Part shown: piece by piece, positions 7,457-12,449 of the stretch
Position numbering within the stretch: the first letter of the stretch is position 1
Layout of the letters: each line of letters starts with the position of its first letter
Assembly (NCBI GenBank): GCA_026391935.1
Contig: JAPLDC010000400.1
Coordinates: forward strand, 1-12,449
Length of the DNA stretch: 12,449 bases
Direction of reading: 5' to 3'
DNA from: Bacteroidota bacterium
Lineage (GTDB): Bacteria; Bacteroidota; Bacteroidia; 2-12-FULL-35-15
Notes under the pieces: generated by a model
The model's database searches: none
The model's input: the letters and a program-made list of their open reading frames with translations, nothing else
What the model was told of the DNA's origin: nothing
Translations under genes and position numbers: made by a program

Positions 7457-8058
7457 TCTTTTTCCCATTTCCTGGTCACTTTGCCATTTTGCGTTTCAAA
7501 GGTGTACTTTTTTTCAACAGCAAGCTTAAACATCCTTTTTCTTAATTTTTTTGGATAAAAAGTCGAATAAATATTCCTTAAACGTTTTCGCTTTTCCACA
7601 ATTCCTATTTGTCCCAATACATCCTGTGCGGATGCTGCACAGCGCATCCCGAAAAACGCATAATCGTAAGGCACATTGCTGCAATAATCGTTTTCTATTT
7701 TATTGATCTCTTTGTATTGTTCTTCTGTTAACGGGATAAAAAATGTTACAACTTTACATCCTTTCGGATACACATTTTGGTTGGGGGTGTGTTTAGATTT
7801 AAATTCACAATGATGATTATTGCGGTGAGAAAAAATATGCACTTTTCCACAGGGAGAAAATCCGTAATCAACACTATCAACTTGTATTGAAACATGACCA
7901 CCATGCATACCGCCAAAATATTTCTTTTCGCTGTCTTTGAATTTCCTTTCCGGTTTAGAGCCATAAAGGAAATGAACTTTTATGATGTGAGATGAATCAA
8001 CTTGTCCTTGTACAAGGAAACAAATGGAGAGGAATAAGGCGGTTAAAGAAAAGCGCAT
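7453..8058 (-). CDS. Secreted protein, possible permuted NlpC/P60-type hydrolase
   Basis: This 201-residue protein has a signal peptide (MRFSLTALFLSICFLVQGQ, cleavage near residue 19), so it acts in the periplasm or outside. Two blocks stand out. The first is GGMHGGHVSIQV with His55, followed by YGFSPCGKVHIFSH. The second is PYDYAFFGMRCAASAQDVLGQ with Cys140. A histidine in a GxHVxI context that precedes a cysteine in an RCAAxAxDxL helix is the order seen in circularly permuted NlpC/P60 (YaeF/YiiX-type) papain-like enzymes, which cut amide or acyl bonds. The C-terminal part is basic (FYPKKLRKRMFK, RKWEKD). The catalytic assignment rests on pattern only, and a non-enzymatic conserved secreted protein is the alternative. 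It lies downstream of the SUI1 gene on the same strand after 72 bases. Confidence 0.75.
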   Translation of the reverse strand: MRFSLTALFLSICFLVQGQVDSSHIIKVHFLYGSKPERKFKDSEKKYFGGMHGGHVSIQVDSVDYGFSPCGKVHIFSHRNNHHCEFKSKHTPNQNVYPKGCKVVTFFIPLTEEQYKEINKIENDYCSNVPYDYAFFGMRCAASAQDVLGQIGIVEKRKRLRNIYSTFYPKKLRKRMFKLAVEKKYTFETQNGKVTRKWEKD

Positions 8059-8130
8059 TTATTTTGGTTTATTTAGAAGCATCTGCTAAATAATTTTTTT
8101 TCGTTTGAGGACAATGCATTTACTATACAA

Positions 8131-8469
8131 TTATCCTCCTGCTTTTTTGGCTTTATAATTCATATCGGTAAGCAGTTTCAATACTTTATCCCTATGATCA
8201 CCTTGCAACAGAATTTCTTCATCCTTTACGCTTCCTCCAACCCCGCATTTTTGCTTTAATGTTTTCCCGAGTTTTTCCAGATCGGCATCATTTCCAACAA
8301 ATCCGTTTATTCGGGAAACTAATTTTCCTCCGCTTATGCGGTCAAGAAAAATCTTCAGATTTTGTTGCTGTGGTGGCAACGATTCCATTGGAGTATCGTC
8401 GTCACTGTTAAATTGAAAATCTTTATTCGTTGAAAATACAAATCCGTCAGTAGAATTTTTTTTTGCCAT
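8131..8469 (-). CDS. SUI1/eIF1-like translation initiation factor (YciH family)
   Basis: A 112-residue protein with a polar N-terminal tail of about 35 residues followed by a full SUI1 domain (about 36-108). The domain shows LKIFLDRISGGKLVSRINGF, LEKLGKTLKQKCGVGGSVKD and EILLQGDHRDKVLKLL, the eIF1/YciH signature. In eukaryotes and archaea this fold binds the small ribosomal subunit and controls start-codon choice. The bacterial version is thought to influence initiation fidelity in the cytoplasm, but its role is less settled. The start at ATG 8469 is unambiguous. It follows the lipid kinase gene by 51 bases on the same strand and may share its transcript. I see no terminator after it. Confidence 0.93.
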   Translation of the reverse strand: MAKKNSTDGFVFSTNKDFQFNSDDDTPMESLPPQQQNLKIFLDRISGGKLVSRINGFVGNDADLEKLGKTLKQKCGVGGSVKDEEILLQGDHRDKVLKLLTDMNYKAKKAGG

Positions 8470-8520
8470 GTTAAATATTGTTTTTTTGCGGATGCTTCTT
8501 AATGAATAGTACGTATTAAT

Positions 8521-9396
8521 TTAAGGTATTATTACTTTTAAAGATAAGGGATTTATTTTAATTTTTAATTCCTTACCGATCTCAATTGGTTCTCCGTCAA
8601 TATGCGCGATGGTGCCTTGTTGCCTTACAATTACCTCTTTTACTTTGATGGTTTCCAGGAAAGCGGATTGGTGAATTGTTCGCTTAAACAAGCGATATCC
8701 GATAGAAAGCGCATTGGTAAACTTAAAATCTTTTAAAATGGCAATATCCAGCAAGCCATCAGAAATATCGGCTGTAGGAGCAATATGTGCGTTGTTTCCC
8801 CATTGAGAACCGTTTGCGAAGCTGATCAGGTAGGCGTTCTTTGTAACGCTGTTTCCATCAATAATCAATTCGAAGTCTTGAGCTTTATACCTAGGAAATT
8901 CCCTACTGATCACTTTGAGATAAGAAGAGAAGCCTCGTTTTCCGAATTTGGCAAATTCCCAACCAATATGCGCATCAAAACCGATACCTGCAACATTCAC
9001 AAATTTTTCTTCGTTCATCTGAACAGTGTCAATTGCGGTTTGTTTACCCTTATTGATGACCTGCATGGCCTTTTTCAGATTTAATGGGATGTTAAGGTGG
9101 CGAGCTAAGCCATTGCCGGAGCCGGCAGGAATTATCGCCATGGCAGTGTTTGTATCGATCAATCCTTTGGCCGTTTCATTTACGGAGCCATCGCCACCTA
9201 CAGCAACAACAATGTTTATCTTTCGGGAAGCTGCTTCTTTAGATAACTGAATGGCATGTTTTGCAGCTTTTGTATAAGCGATTTCATAATCGAAAAGTGT
9301 ACGGTCGAGTTGTTCGTCAATAAGTTTCTCGATCACTTTTTGGCGACCAATTCCCGAAACGGGATTCACTATAAAACAAATACTTTTTTTAGACAT
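8521..9396 (-). CDS. YegS/DagK-family lipid (diacylglycerol) kinase
   Basis: A 291-residue lipid kinase of the diacylglycerol-kinase catalytic family. The N terminus CFIVNPVSGIGRQK contains the conserved NP-x-SG. The nucleotide-binding loop is GGDGSVNE at 67-74, followed by IPAGSGNGLARHL (GSGNGLAR at 92-99). The C-terminal beta-sandwich domain ends with HIDGEP (DGEP at 267-270). All key motifs are intact. Family members phosphorylate diacylglycerol or related lipids at the inner face of the membrane. The exact lipid cannot be told from sequence. The gene starts 7 bases after the LTA-synthase-like sulfatase, so the two are almost certainly one operon. In Gram-positive bacteria DgkB re-uses the diacylglycerol that LtaS releases, which suggests the same job here. 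Confidence 0.93.
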   Translation of the reverse strand: MSKKSICFIVNPVSGIGRQKVIEKLIDEQLDRTLFDYEIAYTKAAKHAIQLSKEAASRKINIVVAVGGDGSVNETAKGLIDTNTAMAIIPAGSGNGLARHLNIPLNLKKAMQVINKGKQTAIDTVQMNEEKFVNVAGIGFDAHIGWEFAKFGKRGFSSYLKVISREFPRYKAQDFELIIDGNSVTKNAYLISFANGSQWGNNAHIAPTADISDGLLDIAILKDFKFTNALSIGYRLFKRTIHQSAFLETIKVKEVIVRQQGTIAHIDGEPIEIGKELKIKINPLSLKVIIP

Positions 9397-9403
9397 TTAT
9401 TTC

Positions 9404-11299
9404 TCAATGCATGAGGTTATTGATCAGACTTTGCTGGTATGTTTGAATGATGGCTTTTGTTTTTCTTTCCATCTGCTTTGCAAGTTCAGGCTTCTTGATA
9501 ATAAGATTTTGCGCTAACAAACTATCATTTTTAAAGTCATATAACTCAGTAGCCTTTTCACCATCAAATTCCAGCGAGTAATTATTTTCTACTATCTGGT
9601 AGGTATTGCTATTAAATACCAAAGCGAATCGTTGTGCCGTGCTGTCAAAAACACTGTTCCCAAAAGAAAAATACCCGGATGGATAGTTGATGTAGTCTAG
9701 TATAGATGGTTGTATATCAATCTGTTGCGTTGTACTAGAGTCGATCTTTTTCAAGTTGCTTCCCGGGAAATAGTAGATAATAGGAATGGTGTTATTTCCT
9801 ACCTTATTTTGGTAAAATGGATCACCGGAAATGCCGGTATGATCTGCTGTCAGCACAAATAAAGTATTTTTGAACCAGGGCATTCTTTTGGCTGATTCGA
9901 AGAACTTGCGTAAAGAATAGTCGCTGTAGGAAATGGATCTTTCAATAGGCAAATATCCTTCTTTAAACTTCCCATTGTATCTTTCGGGCACAGGATAAGG
10001 ATGATGCGAGGTAAGCGTAAAGAGTGTTGCAAAAAAAGGTTGTTTTTTTTGATCCATAGTTTTTGCGGCATACTGAAGAAACTCTTCATCCCAAATCCCC
10101 CAATTACCATCATAATCCTTTTCATTGTTATATTCGGTCCTGCCATAATAATTATCATACCCGGCAATCTTTGCGAATCCGTCAAATCCCATTGTTCCGT
10201 TTGTTCCTCCGTGAAAAAAAGCGGTATAGTAGCCTTGTAGCTTCAGCAAATTAGCCAAGCTGTTGATCTGGTCATCTCCATATGGAGATGAAATATACGG
10301 TTCGTTCATCCAAGTAGGAGTACTGGCAACAATAGCAGGAATACCTTGTATGGATGTTTTGCCATTTGCAAATGCATTTACAAAGGTTAAACTTTCTCCT
10401 ATTAGCGAATCAAGAAAAGGGGTAAACCCTACTTTTTTCCCATTGATGGCGCCAATGTATTCCTTTGAAAAGCTCTCCAGTGCTATCACAAAAATGTTCA
10501 GCTTTTTAAACTCACCTGTTTCGGCTTTGTGGTGCGGATCATAAAGGCTTATCAGTTCGTTTTTATTTGAAAAAAAGTTACTTGGAACTATTGTTTGCAG
10601 ATCCAATGTTTTAAGGATACTGAACGGGGTATTTAAAACCAAAGGGATGTATTTTACATTTGTGTTTTTTCCTGCATCCACCGCATTTATCGGTTTTAAT
10701 TGAAATCCTCCCCGATACCCTAAAACCAATATAGGGAGAGCGATAAAAAAAACAATGAATTGGCTTAAATATAAATTGTAATTCCAGGTTGAAGGGGTAT
10801 TCCGGTCTATTTTTTTATAAAAATAATAGGTTGAAAAAGTAAGGGAAGCCCAGATCAGGAATATGTACCAATATTCTTTTATAAAAAGAGGTAACAAACG
10901 GCTTAAGTCATTCCCGATTTTTCCTCCGAAAAAGTTGAATACATCGGCTGTGGTTCGTTTTAATGTGAATTGAAAGTAGATCAGATCAACACAGTTTGCC
11001 AAAATAGCAAAGCTATTGATAATGACGAATAACCATAAAAGTGTAATTCGGTAGAAGCGTTTTTCCCTGAACGAAAAGGGGAGGATATATAGAATGATGA
11101 ACAAACTGTTTGAAAGAATGATTACAGAAAGGTCAAATTTTAATCCTAAGAACAATGTGATCAATAATTGCCCAATGCCTAGGTCAGAAAAATAGGTATG
11201 ATTAAACCAATAGAAAAGGAGGCGGCAAATCGTGTAAAGGCAAAATAAAAGGCCTAGCTTTTTGCTTAAAGTAATAATGTTGGAGGCCCAAGTTTGCAT
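9404..11299 (-). CDS. LTA synthase-like membrane sulfatase/phosphotransferase
   Basis: A 631-residue protein of the alkaline-phosphatase superfamily with the layout of LtaS/MdoB phosphoglycerol transferases. About five transmembrane helices fill residues 10-200, and an extracytoplasmic catalytic domain follows from about 265 to 560. Visible catalytic and metal-site residues are Glu275 (VIALESF), the nucleophile Thr315 (NGKTSIQG), His432-His433 (TSHHPYP), and Asp486-His487 (LTADHTG). Such enzymes transfer a head group from a phospholipid to a glycan or lipid on the periplasmic face and leave diacylglycerol. Whether the donor is phosphatidylglycerol or phosphatidylethanolamine is not clear. I prefer ATG 11299 to the in-frame TTG at 11308, because the TTG overlaps a -7-like box. 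The gene is divergent from the alanine-rich lipoprotein and directly followed by the lipid kinase. Confidence 0.9.
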   Translation of the reverse strand: MQTWASNIITLSKKLGLLFCLYTICRLLFYWFNHTYFSDLGIGQLLITLFLGLKFDLSVIILSNSLFIILYILPFSFREKRFYRITLLWLFVIINSFAILANCVDLIYFQFTLKRTTADVFNFFGGKIGNDLSRLLPLFIKEYWYIFLIWASLTFSTYYFYKKIDRNTPSTWNYNLYLSQFIVFFIALPILVLGYRGGFQLKPINAVDAGKNTNVKYIPLVLNTPFSILKTLDLQTIVPSNFFSNKNELISLYDPHHKAETGEFKKLNIFVIALESFSKEYIGAINGKKVGFTPFLDSLIGESLTFVNAFANGKTSIQGIPAIVASTPTWMNEPYISSPYGDDQINSLANLLKLQGYYTAFFHGGTNGTMGFDGFAKIAGYDNYYGRTEYNNEKDYDGNWGIWDEEFLQYAAKTMDQKKQPFFATLFTLTSHHPYPVPERYNGKFKEGYLPIERSISYSDYSLRKFFESAKRMPWFKNTLFVLTADHTGISGDPFYQNKVGNNTIPIIYYFPGSNLKKIDSSTTQQIDIQPSILDYINYPSGYFSFGNSVFDSTAQRFALVFNSNTYQIVENNYSLEFDGEKATELYDFKNDSLLAQNLIIKKPELAKQMERKTKAIIQTYQQSLINNLMH

Positions 11300-11305
11300 A
11301 GAGTG

Positions 11306-11313
11306 CAAATCTA
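11306..11313 (-). promoter_or_regulatory. Possible -7 box for the sulfatase-lipid kinase operon
   Basis: TAGATTTG on the minus strand fits TAnnTTTG and ends 6 bases before ATG 11299, implying a very short or absent leader. No TTG lies 17-23 bases upstream, so the call is weak. Confidence 0.3.
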
Positions 11314-11399
11314 ATAAATATTAATAAGATATGTTTTTGCGATTATTTTGTTCCAAATGTCAGGTTTGAAATGAATAAAAATAAAAAAAAAAGAAAAAA

Positions 11400-11432
11400 T
11401 TTGTTTGGTATACTAAATTTAATATATATTTG
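11400..11432 (+). promoter_or_regulatory. Bacteroidota-type promoter of the alanine-rich lipoprotein
   Basis: TATATTTG at 11425-11432 matches the -7 consensus TAnnTTTG. TTTG occurs at both 11400-11403 and 11404-11407 (21 and 17 bases upstream), fitting the -33 element. Just upstream (about 11377-11399) is an almost pure A-tract that could act like an UP element. Transcription would start near 11438, giving an A-rich leader of about 28 bases with no Shine-Dalgarno sequence, typical of strongly expressed genes in this phylum. Confidence 0.7.
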
Positions 11433-11466
11433 CCGAAATTTTAATTAAAATCACAAACAAAACAAA

Positions 11467-11736
11467 ATGAAAAAATTATTTACATTAGTTGCCGTAGCAA
11501 GTATGTTTACATTCGTTGCTTGCGGACCAAGTGAAGCAGAAAAAAAAGCTGCTGCACAAAAGATCACTGATTCTACGAATCTTTACAATGAAGGTGTTGC
11601 TGCTGCTGAAGCTGCTACAAAAGCTGCAGATTCTGTTGCTGCTGCTGAAAAAGAAGCTGCTGCTGCTGCTGAAGCTACTAGAATCGCTGATTCTACTGCT
11701 GCTGCTGCTAAAGCTCCAAAAGGTAAAAAGAAATAA
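11467..11736 (+). CDS. Alanine-rich repeat lipoprotein, 89 aa
   Basis: A small lipoprotein with a signal peptide ending in a lipobox (FVAC, lipidated Cys19 followed by Gly-Pro-Ser). The mature 71 residues are dominated by Ala, Glu, Lys and Ser and should be almost wholly helical. Three 20-residue repeats cover residues 29-88. They begin AAQKITDS, AATKAADS and EATRIADS, and the Asp-Ser pairs at 35, 55 and 75 keep exact 20-residue spacing. The C terminus is Lys-rich (KGKKK). It is most likely anchored in the outer or inner membrane and extends into the periplasm. The function is unknown, and a structural role comparable to Braun's lipoprotein is only a guess. It has its own promoter (11400-11432) and terminator (11756-11793), so it is probably monocistronic and abundant. 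Confidence 0.88.
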   Translation: MKKLFTLVAVASMFTFVACGPSEAEKKAAAQKITDSTNLYNEGVAAAEAATKAADSVAAAEKEAAAAAEATRIADSTAAAAKAPKGKKK

Positions 11737-11755
11737 TTTTCTTTTTGCAAGAATT

Positions 11756-11793
11756 AAAAAAAGAGTTCCGATTATCGGCACTCTTTTTTTTTT
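11756..11793 (+). terminator. Intrinsic terminator of the lipoprotein gene
   Basis: An 11-bp outer stem pairs 11756-11766 (AAAAAAAGAGT) with 11780-11790. One T/C mismatch (11767/11779) leads into a 4-bp inner stem CCGA/TCGG (11768-11771 with 11775-11778) closed by a TTA loop. A run of ten T follows at 11784-11793. It begins about 20 bases after the lipoprotein stop codon. The A-tract on the left means it could weakly act on the other strand too. Confidence 0.9.
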
Positions 11794-11935
11794 GTCTTTT
11801 TTTATCCAGGTTAACGGTCATCTCCTTTTTATTTCTTTCCAGCTTAACCAATTCATCTATTTTCCTTCGTTAATAATTGTTAGAAATATCCTATATATCA
11901 AATTGCCTTATTACTTTTAGCGAATAATTAAATAT

Positions 11936-12449
11936 ATGCGCCATAGGCTTCTCTTGCTATTTGTTTTTATTTCTATTCAGTCCTTTTCCCAAAAAATGAC
12001 AATTTCTGGAAATGTACTAGATACCGTTTCCAAAGTTCCAATGAAAAATGCCGTTGCGATGGCGGTACGAATAAAAGATTCAGTCCTAGTTGCTCATACA
12101 AGAACGGATGCAAATGGTTTTTTTAAATTAGAGAACCTTTCCATTGATACCCTTCAAGTAATCGTTTCTGATTCTAAATTTTCCGAAAAGGTATTTTATG
12201 TTTTCGGTAGTCCTAGTAATTACCAATTCGATTTTGGAAAAATTGTATTGCCTCCCAAAAGTCAACAATTGAAGGAAGTGGTTATTTATGCTTTTAAAGA
12301 TCCTGTCTATTATAAAGGAGATACTTTAATATATACAGCTGATTCCTTTAAAGTAAAGCCGAATACTACTGTGGAGGACTTATTAAAAAAACTTCCGGGA
12401 ATTAAGGTGGATGCAAAAGGAAAGATCACCTCTCAAGGTAAAGAAGTAA
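11936..12449 (+). CDS. Outer-membrane TonB-receptor-like protein, 5' part
   Basis: The frame opens with ATG at 11936 and stays open to the right edge (171 codons), so only the N-terminal part is visible. It has a signal peptide (MRHRLLLLFVFISIQSFSQ). Next is a carboxypeptidase-regulatory-like beta-sandwich domain (about residues 22-105): ISGNVLDTVSKVPMKNAV, then RTDANGFFKLENL. A linker (LKEVVIYAF) leads to the start of a plug domain with YKGDTLIYTADSFKVKPNTT and VEDLLKKLPGIKVDAKGKI. This order is typical of Bacteroidota outer-membrane beta-barrel proteins related to SusC/TonB-dependent receptors. The barrel would lie beyond the window, and the substrate cannot be inferred. A -7-like TACTTTTA (11912-11919, last base off consensus) lies upstream. 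The lipoprotein terminator separates it from that gene. Confidence 0.88.
   Translation, partial: MRHRLLLLFVFISIQSFSQKMTISGNVLDTVSKVPMKNAVAMAVRIKDSVLVAHTRTDANGFFKLENLSIDTLQVIVSDSKFSEKVFYVFGSPSNYQFDFGKIVLPPKSQQLKEVVIYAFKDPVYYKGDTLIYTADSFKVKPNTTVEDLLKKLPGIKVDAKGKITSQGKEV

Noticed and set aside
9850..10254. Several open frames of 60-110 codons on both strands within the sulfatase gene
   Set aside because: They overlap the catalytic domain of a protein with intact active-site motifs and have no family resemblance of their own.
11300..11308. TTG start for the LTA synthase-like protein
   Set aside because: TTG is a rare start, adds only three residues and overlaps a -7-like box. ATG 11299 is preferred.
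11561..11715. GCT-rich stretch as a microsatellite or CRISPR-like repeat
   Set aside because: The repetition is in-frame alanine coding with varied wobble and no conserved spacer/repeat structure. It is explained by the protein-level repeats.
11516..11920. Leu-rich 134-residue open frame overlapping the lipoprotein gene
   Set aside because: It is the +1 reading of the GCT/GAA-rich alanine codons, which yields poly-Leu by composition, and it runs through the strong terminator.

Overview
The window looks like a chromosomal segment from a member of the Bacteroidota. The DNA is AT-rich. Start codons mostly lack Shine-Dalgarno sequences. A TAnnTTTG-type -7 promoter element precedes several genes. 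The gene content also fits: a BshA bacillithiol glycosyltransferase, the Bacteroidota type of AddB-like nuclease, and at the right edge a carboxypeptidase-regulatory/plug outer-membrane protein. I cannot place it below phylum. It reads as housekeeping and envelope genes. I see no insertion sequence, phage gene, CRISPR array, tRNA or rRNA.

Left part (1-3932). The last codons of an unidentified plus-strand gene end in a hairpin that can terminate transcription from both sides. It faces a two-gene minus-strand unit: a secreted Lys-rich protein of unknown function followed by a 78-residue protein. Divergent from that unit is a 965-residue AddB-like PD-(D/E)XK nuclease with a four-cysteine Fe-S signature, presumably acting in double-strand break processing.

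Middle part (4029-8058). An ECF-type sigma factor is translationally coupled (TAATG) to a small single-pass membrane protein. These converge on an OmpR-type response regulator that has no kinase beside it. Divergent from the regulator is bshA (bacillithiol synthesis), probably cotranscribed with a small exported or membrane protein. That protein converges, sharing TTAA stop bases, with a minus-strand secreted protein that may be a permuted NlpC/P60-type (papain-like) hydrolase.

Right part (8131-12449). A minus-strand run reads, in transcription order, LTA-synthase-like membrane sulfatase, YegS/DagK lipid kinase 7 bases later, then a bacterial SUI1 (eIF1-like) factor. The first two suggest a pair that makes and recycles diacylglycerol. 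Divergent from them, behind the clearest promoter in the window, is a short alanine-rich lipoprotein built from three 20-residue repeats and closed by a strong intrinsic terminator. The 5' part of a TonB-receptor-like outer-membrane gene runs off the right edge.

Nothing here is a clear-cut new system. The best leads are the sigma factor/small membrane protein pair, the sulfatase/lipid kinase pair, the repeat lipoprotein and the possible permuted NlpC/P60 protein.
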